In this document: piece after piece, positions 12,691-22,679 of the stretch
How the letters are laid out: each line of letters opens with the position of its first letter
Position numbering within the stretch: the first letter of the stretch is position 1
Notes under the pieces: generated by a model
The model's input: the letters and a program-made list of their open reading frames with translations, nothing else
Database searches by the model: none
Told to the model about the DNA's origin: nothing
Made by a program: the position numbers and the translations under genes
DNA from: Ariolimax columbianus
Taxonomy: Eukaryota; Mollusca; Gastropoda; Stylommatophora; Arionidae
Direction: 5' to 3'
Assembly: GCA_036924085.1 (NCBI GenBank)
Contig: JAVGWX010000011.1
Span: forward strand, 35,709,210 to 35,773,209
Length of the DNA: 64,000 bases

Positions 12691-13330
12691 ATGTGTCAGT
12701 GTGGGGAGGATAGTCAAGTGTCAGTGTAGGGATGACAGTCATGTGTCAGTGTAGGGAGCACTGTCAAGTGTTAGTGTAGGGATGACAGTCATTTGTCAGT
12801 GTAGGGAGGACAGTCAAGTGTCAGTGTAGGGATGACAGGCATGTGTCAGTGTAGGGAGGACAGTCATGTGTCAGTGTAAGGGGGGGGGGGGGACAGAGAT
12901 GTGTCATTGATAAGGAGGGAAAGAAATGTGTCAGTGTAGGGGAGACAGACAAGTGTCAGTGTAGGGATGACAGTCATGTGTCAGTGTATGGAGGACAGTC
13001 AAGTGTCATTGTAAGGGGGGGACAGACATGTGTCATTGAAAGGGATGGAAAGAAATGTGTCAGTGTAGGGAAGACAGACAAGTGTCAGTGTAGGGATGAC
13101 AGTCAAGTGTCATTGTAGGGGGGGGGGGGGGACAGACATGTGTCATTGTAGGAAGGGAAGAAATGTGTCAGTGTAGGGAAGACAGACAAGTGTCAGTGTA
13201 GGGATGACAGTCATGTGTTAGTGTAGGGAGGACAGCCATGTGTCAATGTAGGGAAGACAGACATGTGTCAATGTAGGGAAGGCAGACATGTACCAATGTA
13301 GGGAAGACAGACATGAGTTAGTGTAGGGGA
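12691..13330. repeat. 25-bp relative of the G-rich array, mostly without G runs
   Basis: The unit GTGTCAGTGTAGGGATGACA plus GTCAT repeats at 25 bp. It shares the GTGTCAGTGT core with the G-rich array but mostly lacks long G runs. CATG and CAAG versions alternate (a ~50-bp dimer). From 12,880 a ~100-125-bp multimer marked by GAAATGTGTCAGTGTAGGG recurs three times. It looks like the less expanded edge of the large array. Confidence 0.9.
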
Positions 13331-13956
13331 ATAAATAGTGCATTTGCCAGCCTATTCTTAGTTGATAGAACCACTCTAGAGTATTTGAAAATCGGTGCTA
13401 TCTGATATTGGGTAATGATCGCCTTTTGCATTCTATGGGCGATCTCTCTGTCCACTCTGCCACCATCATTAACATACTACCTAGGTATTTGAACTTGCTC
13501 ACACGCTAGATACTTTTGTCACCGCTGTGAAAACTTCTTTGCAGTGGAAATCAAAACTTTTTGCCTCTCCTAAAACGCTAAGACTTCTTACAAGAATTCA
13601 TACACTTCATCCCAAACGGCATTGTCTCCTGTCTGACTTCCTTTCCCTTTATTACGGAGTTTTTGGCCTAGGTCACGTTCTGTCACTCTTGGGTCCGTTG
13701 TGACCTTAATGTCACTTTGAGCCCACCATTCCAAAGTCAACATCCCAACGATGAACATTCAACCTCTACACAAGAGACTGTGATCCGTTAGATGGCGCAG
13801 TAGGTCATTCCTTACAACTTACCTACATAAAAAGGGATTTATTAAAAATTAAAATTAAAACCAATTTGAAAAGACGGGTGGGGCCTCCATTCTGTCTCGG
13901 CTAGCAGGTGGTGATTGGCGTCAAGTTCCGCTTGACAGCTTCACGCACGCGCCTAG
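13331..13956 (-). pseudogene. LINE reverse-transcriptase scrap plus unassigned sequence
   Basis: The minus strand at about 13,515-13,409 reads RVSKFKYLGSMLMM, which resembles the conserved 'F-x-YLG' segment downstream of the RT catalytic core in non-LTR elements. The continuation is broken by stop codons. The remaining ~450 bp (13,516-13,956) show an A/T-rich patch near 13,840 but nothing I recognise. Confidence 0.5.
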
Positions 13957-14274
13957 TCACGCTCGAGCGCTCCCAAGGCCAAGGTCTTGCTTGGATATAG
14001 GTGCCTTGGCATACAGAACACCATTAAGTTGAAAGAGATTTATGGGGAGGAGAATTTCATTTAGGTGAAAATGGTCTTCAATTTGTATTGCCTGTACTAG
14101 GATTATCGCTAGTATAAAGGTAGCATGTATGATAATGTTGATGATAATATTGTTCGTTTTAGAATTGACGACAGAGCTGAAGTGGCACAGTGCTGGTGCT
14201 TCCCAGCTGAGTGAACATTGTTCGGTTCCCAGTTGAGAGCAGGATTTTTTCCCGATTGCAAAAAATAGCTCATG

Positions 14275-14645
14275 CATTGCATCAAATCCACGCAGCCTCA
14301 TAAATTAGATCAAATCCACACAGCCTCATAAATTAGATCAAATCCACACAGCCTTATAAATTGCATCAAATCCACGCAGCCTCATAAATTGCATCAAATC
14401 CACGCAGTCTCATGAATTGGATCAAATCCACACAGCCTCATACATTGCATCAAATCCACACAGCCTCATGAATTGGATCAAATCCACACAGCCTCATACA
14501 TTGCATCAAATCCACACAGCCTCATGAATTGGATCAAATCCACACAGCCTCATACATTGCATCAAATCCACACAGCCTCATAAATTGCATCAAATCCACA
14601 CATCCTCATACATTGGATCAAATCCACACATCCTCATAAATTGGA
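14275..14645. repeat. 28-bp minisatellite, ~13 copies
   Basis: The unit GCATCAAATCCACACAGCCT plus CATAAATT alternates between GCATC, GGATC and AGATC starts and CACGC or CACAC interiors. Spacing is 28 bp with few indels. It is bordered on the right by unassigned sequence (14,646-14,910). Confidence 0.95.
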
Positions 14646-14907
14646 TACCAGAATAATCAGGAAAAGTGAAGGCGGCCGTCGTGATGTGTGCCACTGGTCA
14701 AGAAAAATATGGACCTAACACCATATTCCAAATATGCCACACAGGCGTGAAAGTGGAATCGACATCTTAAGAACTAACGACGCTAATGAGAAAAATTATG
14801 GGCCTGAAACGACAGACCGACAGGAGACGCCCCTGACTCGGTTGCGCCAGTAAACAGCTTTTTCAGTATCCTTTCTCGCGTTTCGTTTCGGGTAACTGTG
14901 CTATGCG

Positions 14908-14910
<3 letters not shown>
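14646..14910. other. Unassigned sequence
   Basis: About 265 bp of apparently unique sequence between a minisatellite and a CT microsatellite. No ORF, repeat or motif was recognised. Confidence 0.4.
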
Positions 14911-14942
<32 letters not shown>

Positions 14943-15017
14943 ATCTCTCTCACTCTCTCTATCTCTCTCTGTCTCTCTCTATATTTATATCTGTATCTGT
15001 CTCTCTATCTCTCTCTC

Positions 15018-15059
<42 letters not shown>
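14911..15059. repeat. (CT)n-rich microsatellite
   Basis: Nearly pure CT dinucleotide with interspersed CTAT. The leucine/serine-rich ORFs across it are low-complexity artefacts. Confidence 0.95.
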
Positions 15060-15060
<1 letters not shown>

Positions 15061-15101
15061 GGTCTTTCGGCGCCAAAGACGGCTCACGACTTAGAATTCA
15101 A

Positions 15102-15356
15102 GGGGACGGCCTAGGCTAGTGGTTAAGTGACCCGGCTCACAACCAAAAGGTGGTGGGTTCGATCCCCATCACAGCACCGGCGTTACCCCGGAGAAGCAAA
15201 CCCTTAGAAAATGCAGGAGGAAGCAGACCGTTACATAAAATGGATGCTGAAGTCGGATGCACTGGGCCGACAGGCGCAAATAAAAACCAAAGTGAACGCA
15301 CACCGCCTTGGGGATTAGAGAAATAAGGCACACGCAACAACAACAAAAAAAAAAAA
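15102..15356 (+). mobile_element. tRNA-derived SINE, family C, copy 1
   Basis: The head contains TAGTGGTTAAGTGACCCGG (A-box-like) and GTGGGTTCGATCCCC, a good match to the pol III B box GGTTCRANTCC. A ~170-bp body follows, ending in AACAACAACA and an A run. A second copy lies at 18,666-18,927 on the other strand. The body contains the 36-bp core at 15,246-15,281 shared with family A. No convincing target duplication was seen. Confidence 0.88.
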
Positions 15357-16250
15357 CACACACCGATTTCAACCTATTTTCAATTGTCTTTGTCATTTTC
15401 CAGCTTTCAAAACCTTCTATGTTGTGAGCACTGAGATGGCGTTAGAGTTGAGTATTCTGATTTGGATAATTTGACTCACTGATATAGATCTCCAAATATT
15501 CGTTAGTTGGTTGAAGCCAGTGGAGGTCAAGGCGATTCTGGTGAGAATTGACATTGTTGCATTCCCGTTTTCCATAATTTGTGGGCTAAATAGTGGAAAG
15601 TGTCAACTTTCTTTCTCACTTGGCATCTGAGCTGAAAATCGGTCGCATTCCTAAGCTTATTTATTAAACACGAACCAATAGAACGAGTCATAACATGTCC
15701 TCTGTCGGTTCACAGATCTGTTTTGTGTCCATGTTAGGTAGCCAAGGGGACAGTGCCCATCCTGTTGCAATCTTGTTACATCTATACATTGTGAGGGAAA
15801 CCTGCCAGACTTCCCAATGGTAGTTTGCTCCAACTATAAGTTTTCGACGTTTCTTCGCCATGAAGGTCTGACTAATGTGTTTACTGGTTCTTTTCTCTAC
15901 GCCAGCTAAACATGGACTATTACAGCAGACCTCCAGAGAAGAATCCATGCCATAGAGATGTTTTAAGTAAGTTACGATATGTTCTTTAGTAGTTATACAA
16001 CTGTGGTGAAATTAAGTTGTCTGAGACTTCAGTATGCTAAGCCACAGCTTGTATGAGGCATGTGGACAGTTCTATTCCCCGCTGCTTTAACTTGCATAGT
16101 CTTTTGCCTGGTACTTATTTAAAGCTGGGTTGACAGGAGCGGGACGGTCGTGGGGATCCCTGTACCTTTGAAGGGAAAAGCGAATCTTGTAACACTACAT
16201 TAATCAGATGTTTTAGAAGACTCCTAAATGGCACATGCACGGACCGTATC
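15357..16250. other. Unassigned sequence
   Basis: About 900 bp without a recognised element. A minus-strand ORF of 86 codons (15,948-15,688) matches nothing I know and has no supporting context, so I do not call it a gene. Confidence 0.4.
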
Positions 16251-16259
16251 ACAAATGTA

Positions 16260-16545
16260 GTCCGTCACAGACGACCCCCTCAGAACGATCAAAGGTCGAA
16301 AGCTGACATGGTATGGCCAGTCTCGAGATCCAAGGCTCTTCCAATTACTTCGAGGGATAGTTCAAGGCGAGCGAAGACCAGAACGTTGGAGAATACGATG
16401 GAAAAACAACATCAGTGAATGGACTACTCCGATTCGGGGACGCACAAAAAGCAACTGGAGACAGAGAGAACTACTGCTGGATTGTGGAGGTGTCAGCGAG
16501 AGTGGATCTCCATCGATCTCGAGAGGTCAAGCGATGAACTCCTCA
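16260..16545 (+). pseudogene. LINE C-terminal remnant
   Basis: The plus strand at about 16,282 reads RKLTWYGQ, then ERRPERWRIRWKNNISEWT. This is the pattern of the C-terminal tail of many non-LTR retrotransposon polyproteins (a 'L-x-W-[FY]-G-H' motif, then a basic 'GRR-x-GR' stretch and 'W-x-DNI'). The catalytic RT part is absent, so this is a 3' fragment. It lies head-on to another remnant at 16,700-17,100. Confidence 0.7.
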
Positions 16546-16689
16546 ATTGATGTTACTGAGTATTCTTGCGCCTCGTTCATGCAGTTTGGGTCTGCAATCA
16601 ACCAATCAATTAAAGGCCGTCGCTCCTCTCCGTGCATAAGCCATTTACAACATTCCCTTAGCATACACCGTCCTGGGCTGATCTTTCTG

Positions 16690-17100
16690 CTTCTCTCCTG
16701 GTCTGTTTCTCCTTATTCTTCTTCTTGCTTAACATGGTTTGCTTTTCAGGGCCAGGTTATAAGGAGATCTCTAGAACGAGCCCGAATGTGTACCTCAGCC
16801 TAAGTGTCATTCCCTGCATCAACCACTTTTGTCGTGGTCTGTCTTTGGGTGTTGAATCCATAGTATCGAAATATCATTGCTTTTTAGAGGTGATGTGTGG
16901 TGGTAGTCTCGCTACGTGGTCAAACCATTTTAGTTGCTTTCTCTTTGTGTAGTCTAATTCTGGTGTTGTTCCCACTAGTCTCCTGACGTCTTCGTTTCTG
17001 ATCATGTCTCTCCTTGTTACACCCATCATTAATTTATGTTGCTACGATTTGTCTTTTTTCATTTGATGTGCGGATCCAGTTTTGAGATTGGTAGATTATA
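16690..17100 (-). pseudogene. LINE RT C-terminal remnant (minus strand)
   Basis: The minus strand reads RDMIRNEDVRRLVGTTPELD, then KQLKWFDHVARLP and a degraded basic tail with stop codons. This matches the region after the RT domain in non-LTR elements. The RT catalytic motifs are not present in this piece. Confidence 0.7.
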
Positions 17101-17159
17101 CTCTCTAGATGTAATCATTTCATCTTCTTTCCTTCACACATTCTCTTCTCCGTGTACTG

Positions 17160-17300
17160 TTGGCTCACTCACTCTCACTCTCTCTCTCCCTCCCTCTCTC
17201 TTTTTCCCTCTCCCTCTCTCTTTATATCTCCCTCTCACTCTCTCTCACTCTCTCTCTCTGCCTCTCTTCTCTCTCTCTCTCTTTTTCTCTCTCTTCCCAA
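17160..17300. repeat. (CT)n-rich low-complexity tract
   Basis: CT/CTC/CTTT dinucleotide-like stretch with interruptions. Open in several frames only because of composition. Confidence 0.9.
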
Positions 17301-17454
17301 TTATTAGAACATCCACGTTGCTATATTGATTTTCTTGTTAGAGCTTTTGTGCGACTTTCACTCCAGTGCGCTACCCGTCTCGTTTCTGAAGGACCTTCCT
17401 TTCCGAAGGTCGTTTGTTTTGCATGTTTTCGTAACCAACATATAAATATATATA

Positions 17455-17645
17455 TGAATCGACACATAGACGCTCTTTACCTCAAAGAACCGACACATAG
17501 ACGCTCTTTACCTCAAAGAACCGACACATAGACGCTCTTTACCTCAAAGAACCGACACATATGTGCCATGTACCTCTCAGAACCGACACACGGACTCAAT
17601 GTATATCTCAGAACCGGCATATAAATGCTCTTTACCTCCAGATCC
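17455..17645. repeat. 31-bp minisatellite, ~6 copies
   Basis: The unit CGACACATAGACGCTCTTTA plus CCTCAAAGAAC repeats at 31 bp. The first three copies are near identical, then copies degrade to about 17,645. Confidence 0.93.
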
Positions 17646-17747
17646 GACAAATAGATAATTATGATTTAGCAAATGTGCACCAATTCACATGTCCTGTGAC
17701 CCCTCATCTACTAAAAACTATCTAGATCCAGAAAGTAACGTAGCTGC

Positions 17748-17899
17748 CAAAGACGGATGTGTCGGACCGAAATATGCAAATATCGAAGGCAAGCTGTAAA
17801 CTAGCGTTACAACGAATTCCATCCATCCTGCTACTGCGAAGACCTGCTCAGGGTTCGGTAGCTAGAGATTGAGAACGAACGAAGAAGAATAAGAAGATT
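17748..17899 (+). mobile_element. Family A retroposon, truncated copy with GAA tail
   Basis: Sense orientation on plus: GGATGTGTCGGACCGAAA, GCAAGCTGTAAACTAGCG, ACAACGAATTCCATCC, then GAGATTGAGAACGAACGAAG and a short GAA-type tail. The 5' half seen in longer copies (for example 40,811) is missing. Confidence 0.8.
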
Positions 17900-18200
17900 T
17901 AGCGCATTGACAAAACTGCTGCTTACATTGATACATGTGTTCGTCTAACAACCAGTATTTGGGAAAACAAGAAACTTACAATACAAACCAAAAGTCTTGG
18001 TTTCTAGTACATGTTCTGTCCGCACATCTGTACGTGGTAGTGATAGCTGTGCTGCGTAAGCTAAATAAGAGCACAGCCCGCGCGCAGCACCTTCCACCCA
18101 CTGCTACTGCGATCCATTACTTAGAATTCCGTGATGCATTCTCGCATCAGTCTTCCAAGCGTGTACACTTTTAGGCAGCAGAGACTAGCTAAGCCATGTT
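17900..18200. other. Unassigned sequence
   Basis: No recognisable element in these 300 bp. Confidence 0.4.
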
Positions 18201-18204
18201 CGTC

Positions 18205-18432
18205 GCATGGAAGATGGTCGCATGGAAGATGGTCGCATGGACGATGGTCGCATGGAAGATGGTCGCATGGAAGATGGTCGCATAGAAGATGGTCGCATGG
18301 AAGATGGTCGCATGGAAGATGGTCGCATGGAAGATGGTCGCATGGAAGATGGTCGCATGGAATATGGTCGCATGGAAGATGGTCGCATGGAAGATGGTCG
18401 CATGGAAGATGGTCGCATGGAAGATGGTCGAG
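18205..18432. repeat. 15-bp minisatellite, ~15 copies
   Basis: The unit ATGGAAGATGGTCGC repeats without length change. Being 5 codons long, it gives perfect pentapeptide repeats in several frames (MEDGR, WSHGR, VAWKM; SSMRP on the reverse strand). Nothing indicates that any frame is a gene. Confidence 0.95.
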
Positions 18433-18665
18433 GGATATTCTCTATGGACAGTTGATGGGTGGCAAAAATACAGTTCTGTTGACAGTTGATGTTCAAAGAT
18501 GTGTGTAAGTGTGATATGAAGGCCCTGGACATGAATCTGACATCATGGGAGGACGAAGCTCCAGATGGATCCAAGTGGAGATGTACCCTGAAGAGCCACA
18601 TCAGGCTTGGTGAAGAGAAGCTCTTGCAAAATGGAGAAATGAAGTGATAAAGTCGAAGGGAGATA

Positions 18666-18927
18666 CATTTTTTTTTGTTTTTTTGTTTTGCGTTCGCCTT
18701 ATTTCTCTAATCTCCAAGGCGGTGTGCGTTGCACTGTGGTTTTTATTTTGCGCCTGTCAGCCCAATGCATCCGACTTCAGCATGCATTTTATGTAAGAGT
18801 CTGCTTCCTCCTGCATTGTCTAAGGGTTTGCTTCCCCGGGGTAACGGCCGGTGCTGTGATGTGGAACGAGCCGAGTACCATCGGGTTGTGAGCCGTGCCA
18901 CTTAACCACTAGGCCACGCCGTCCCCT
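18666..18927 (-). mobile_element. tRNA-derived SINE, family C, copy 2, with 11-bp target duplication
   Basis: Reverse-complement copy of the 15,102 element: T-rich tail at 18,666-18,690, GCCTTATTTCTCTAATCTCC, and the tRNA-like head ending GCCACGCCGTCCCC. It is flanked by identical GAAGGGAGATA at 18,655-18,665 and 18,928-18,938, the target-site duplication of LINE-driven retroposition. The B box is damaged (CGAGCCGAGTACCATCGG) compared with copy 1. Confidence 0.92.
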
Positions 18928-19032
18928 GAAGGGAGATATAAAACCTAAAACTCATGATGAGAATTGCCAACGTCACATCATCCTATGTTCAGTCATTACC
19001 GAAAGGGACTACTGCTACTATGGGTCGACATT

Positions 19033-19038
19033 TCTTCT

Positions 19039-19072
<34 letters not shown>

Positions 19073-19105
19073 TCTTCTTCTTCCTTTTTCTTCTTCTTCC
19101 TTTTC
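19033..19105. repeat. (CTT)n microsatellite, tail of the adjacent retroposon
   Basis: CTT/TTC trinucleotide run directly abutting the GTTCGTTCTCAATCTCC end of a family A copy. It corresponds to the GAA tail read on the minus strand. Confidence 0.9.
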
Positions 19106-19505
19106 TTCGTTCGTTCTCAATCTCCAATTACCAAGCCATGAAAAGGCTTTGCAAGTAGCAGGATGTAGTCCGGAGAACGGAATGCGTTGTGTCGTAGTTT
19201 ACAGCTTGACTTCAATATTTTCACCTTTTAGTCCGACCGATTTCAACTGTCATTTTTGAGTACCGCTTTACCCATCCCTCTTCGATCCCTTCTCCTTAGC
19301 TAGTCTGCTCTGCATCAGCCTTTTATCCATGATCACCGCGAGAAGGTGTAGAAGGGTCTTGACAGTTTTGGCTAGCTGGCTGTGACGCTAGCAAGCAGCT
19401 TTAGGTCGCTGACCGCTGCAGCCCACCCACTGCTCATCCACACCTCATCTACAGCTCATCCACAGTTCATCTACAGCTCATCCACAGCTCATCGTCTTGA
19501 TCCCC
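19106..19505 (-). mobile_element. Family A retroposon, ~400 bp
   Basis: On the plus strand it reads GTTCGTTCTCAATCTCC, GGAGAACGGAATGCGTTGTG, TCGTAGTTTACAGC, TTCGATCCCTTCTCCTTAGC, AGGTGTAGAAGGGTCTTG, GGTCGCTGACCGCTGCAG, CTTGATCCCC. The same order occurs at 26,098, 46,135 and 49,370, and reversed at 40,811 and 60,101. This copy carries an 11-bp internal array (AGCTCATCCAC, about 6 copies, 19,430-19,495) not seen in its sisters. Confidence 0.88.
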
Positions 19506-20340
19506 GACCAACATAAACCACTTTAGAAAACAAAACGCCCATTTACCAAACACGCCAAACACCCTCAAATGAAACATAGTTTCCCTCTCAGAAAGAAATG
19601 GTCACCACACGAATTAAGAGACTGAGAAAACATAAGTTACTCACTAGTTGACTCAAGAAATAAAATGAAGTGCCTAGGCGGGCTGGATTAACAAACGGAT
19701 GGATAGATAGATGGGTAGATTAACATGTAGGCTGTTAGCGGAATGAAAATATGTATAGATATTTGGGTAGATAGTTGTTTGGATAAACGAATGGATAAAA
19801 GTGTGGATATATGGTTGTTTAGCTTCAATGTTAGATGGAAAGATAAAACGCGAAAGACATACAACGAAGAGCGAGTCAAAAGCTCCTTCGCTAGACTAAA
19901 CAGAGATCAAAGCGAATGGAGAGTTACATTCATAATTGCTATACAAAACAGACCTAATCATTATTCAAACATACAAATGTAGACATTGTTAGGAACACTC
20001 ATAAAGATGATGAGAAATGATCTGGCTGACTGTGATAAGGCATGCTATATTGGTCTCATATTCTGACATTGTTGTTGACATCTTAAGTGTGTCCTGTAGC
20101 TATTCAGGGTAAACATCTTCAGCAAAACGTTGATCAAAGAGAGAACTACATTAAACGTTCTACGATTCCTGCATTCAGTGTCACAAAACGGAGGCACTGT
20201 TCCGTCACAGTGGATCCTTTCACATCGGGAACGCGGGCTTCAGGTCCCTAAATAGGACGCGGTCCGTTGATGTAACAGCCAAGATGAAAGGGCGTAGAAC
20301 ATCAGGAATTAGTGACCCGCAGTTAGCGACGTGTAAACAG
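19506..20340. other. Unassigned sequence with a short GATA/GGAT-like patch
   Basis: Between 19,690 and 19,830 there is imperfect ATGGATAGATAG-like low complexity. The rest shows no recognised element or coding potential. Confidence 0.4.
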
Positions 20341-21015
20341 TCGCTATTCGAGCAACTATGTATTCATCGTTCTACGTGTATTCTTGATGTGAGCAACTGA
20401 CTTGATTGTGTGTCCTCGACCCCCTTGGAGCATCAGACTGCAACAATTGACATGATTATTCATCGTTCCACATGTGTCCTTGGGGTGAATAGTTGACCGT
20501 GATTAATCGTCCTGGATTCCATAGGAACATCAGACTGCAACCATTCACGTAATTATTCATCGATCCACATGCATCCTTGAAGTAAAAAAATGGCTTGATT
20601 GTTCGTAGTTTAACGTGCATCCTTGAAGTGCAAAATATACTTTATAAATCGTAATTTTACATGTATCATTGAAGTGAAAAAAATGACGATTATTCGTAGT
20701 TTCACATGTTTCCTTGAAGTAAAAAAATTGCGTAGATTATTCATAGTTTTACGTCCATCCTTGCAGTGAAATATTGCATTGATTATTCGTAGTTTTACGT
20801 GCATCGTAGTAGTGAAACATTGACTTGATTATTTATAGTTTTACGTGTATCCTTGAAGTGAAAAATTGACTTGAATATTTTTAGTTTTAAGTGTATCCTT
20901 GAAGTGAAAAATTGACTTGAATATTTATAGTTTTACATGCATCCTTGAAGTGAAAAATTGACTTGAATATTTATAATTTTACGTGTATCCTTGAAGTGAA
21001 ATAATTAGTATTTGT
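20341..21015. repeat. Degenerate ~46-bp tandem array
   Basis: The recurring element is AGTTTTACATGCATCCTTGA then AGTGAAAAATTGACTTGAAT. Copies are clearest at 20,800-21,000 and grow longer and more diverged toward 20,341. The same unit (CAGTTTACATGTATCCTTGA) reappears at 23,735-24,080. Confidence 0.85.
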
Positions 21016-21164
21016 AGTTTTAGTCTTAGTCGACCTGTGCACCTACAAGGACGTTATCCCTTATGCAGGCTCCAACTCATCTGCGAGTTAGTAAAAACCG
21101 GGTGCATTACTTTGCTTAGGGGGCTGGGCTCGAGCAGTGCTATGTTTCTTGATTTTGTGCTGGT

Positions 21165-21285
21165 CTCGCACAACTTTCATACGCGCTCTTAGGTTGAGGC
21201 CCTTCCATTGCACTTTGGTTGGGCTAGCTTCTGATGGCGCACAAACCTAGCATAGGTACATACAGACACATACATGCATCCAAGC
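21165..21285 (-). repeat. Dispersed repeat pair member (other copy 34,630-34,755)
   Basis: Reverse complement of TGTACCTATGCTAGGTTTGT, GCGC, CAACCAAAGTGCAATG and AGCGCGT, which occur in the same order at 34,630-34,755 on the plus strand. The element type is unknown. Confidence 0.7.
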
Positions 21286-21394
21286 ACTGGTTTATGCGTC
21301 CTGATATTGCCCAATGGACTACGGTCTGGGGTGGAATGGGCTCGCCTCCGCCAGTAGAAACTAGTGAGGCAAACATCTAAGCAAACAAAAATAA

Positions 21395-21540
21395 TCGGGC
21401 ACGGGTTGTCCAGTGGATGGCTTAACTTCTGTCTCAGGCACAGGTTGTCCAGTGGATGGCTAACTTCTGTCTCAGGCACGGGTTGTCCAGTGGATTGCTA
21501 ACGTCTGTCTCAGGCAAGGGTTGTCCAGTGGATGGACACC
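21395..21540. repeat. 38-bp tandem repeat, ~4 copies
   Basis: GGTTGTCCAGTGGATGGCTA plus ACTTCTGTCTCAGGCACG repeats at 38-39 bp. Confidence 0.92.
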
Positions 21541-21909
21541 TTGTATATTTCAGGATCGTGAGTGTTGTGTAGCTATAACGAATCTTGCCATCTAGTGGGG
21601 GGTAAGGGTGGAGGGTGCAGTGGTCCTTTTTTTGCCGCGCGGGTTGTTGTGCTTCAGCGTTTGTCTTTCCTTCTGAGTACATCAGTGTATGGAGTTGCTG
21701 GCATGATGAATGACATCCTGGAGGCATGACAACAACTTCAAGTTTGAGAATGGAGATGGACGCATTGACCTCTGAGATGGATATCTGATACTTCTTTAAA
21801 AGGGCAGTCATCGTGACAGGCGTATTTAAGCCGGTACAGAAGGGATGACTTAGGTACGAGTGGATAGCAGCTGTTGAGGTCTCAAACCTCCACTGTTTGA
21901 CATGAATCA

Positions 21910-22265
21910 ACTGTCTTGGTCATGCTGGTGTTCAGGGCAACGAAAGAGCTGACATCTTGTCTTCAAAAGCTCACAATTATGTGCACTTTAATGATGGATA
22001 GAAGTGACATTTTGAAATCAATCAATGACAGCCTGCTGGATGAGGACACTGTAATAGATGAAGCAGCAACGAAGGCTGCAAAGTTTTGACATTAAACGAG
22101 GCTCGAGCTGGAGATGAGAGGACAGAACAAGAGAGTGTACAACCAACGAGTTGCAGGGACCATCAGCACCCATAGTTTGTGCCATTTGCTGAGAGAGAAT
22201 GAGCACCTATGGGTATGCCCGGAGCTCAGAGATGGAACTCAAGTGAGGCATGTGTTGTCCTTAGC
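21910..22265 (+). pseudogene. LINE RNase H-domain remnant
   Basis: At 21,921 the plus strand reads CLGHAGVQGNERADILSSKA, the characteristic 'GHxGxxGNExAD' end of a retrotransposon RNase H domain (the D of AD is catalytic). Frame breaks and stops follow. Further down, in another frame, it reads RVYNQRVAGTISTHSLCHLL and EHLWVCPE, a C-terminal tail. RNase H domains occur in I/R1-like and some other non-LTR clades; the clade is not assigned. Confidence 0.75.
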
Positions 22266-22452
22266 TGGTTCTCCGTGGGTTTTGTCAGAAACCAGGTTTT
22301 ACATTCATAAAATAATGCTAGCGAGACCAATCGTCGAATATGTCTGCTCGCAGTCTGGTGTCTCTTGTGGCGCCTGTTGCCGCGTTTATCGAGATGAGGA
22401 CGGCCCAGACTGCGAGACGTATCTTGACATCTCGGGCTTCAAGTTATTTTCC

Positions 22453-22675
22453 ATGTTGAGGAGGCGGCCGTGGTAGATGTATTTATGTGAGGAGACGGCC
22501 GTGGTAGATGTACTTATGTTGAGGAGACGGCCGTGGTAGATGTACTTATGTTGAGGAGACGGCCGTGGTAGATGTACTTATGTTGAGGAGACGGCCGTGG
22601 TAGATGTACTTATGTTGAGGAGACGGCCGTGGTAGATGTACTTATGTTGAGGAGACGGCCGTGGTAGATGTACTC
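22453..22675. repeat. 32-bp minisatellite, ~6.5 copies
   Basis: TTATGTTGAGGAGACGGCCG plus TGGTAGATGTAC repeats almost perfectly; only the first two copies differ. Confidence 0.95.
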
Positions 22676-22679
22676 GTCG

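Noticed and set aside
13957..14301. 114-codon minus-strand ORF
   Set aside because: Resembles no family I know, overlaps the start of a minisatellite, and has no second exon, conserved motif or related copy in view.
15102..15190. A real tRNA gene (also 28,370, 33,984, 63,120-63,190)
   Set aside because: A and B boxes are present but the cloverleaf is incomplete and each is the head of a longer dispersed element with a tail, so these are SINE heads.
18131..18601. ORFs with perfect MEDGR, WSHGR or SSMRP repeats as antifreeze- or silk-like proteins
   Set aside because: Repeats are equally perfect in several frames because the unit is 15 bp; no signal peptide, start context or flanking coding sequence.
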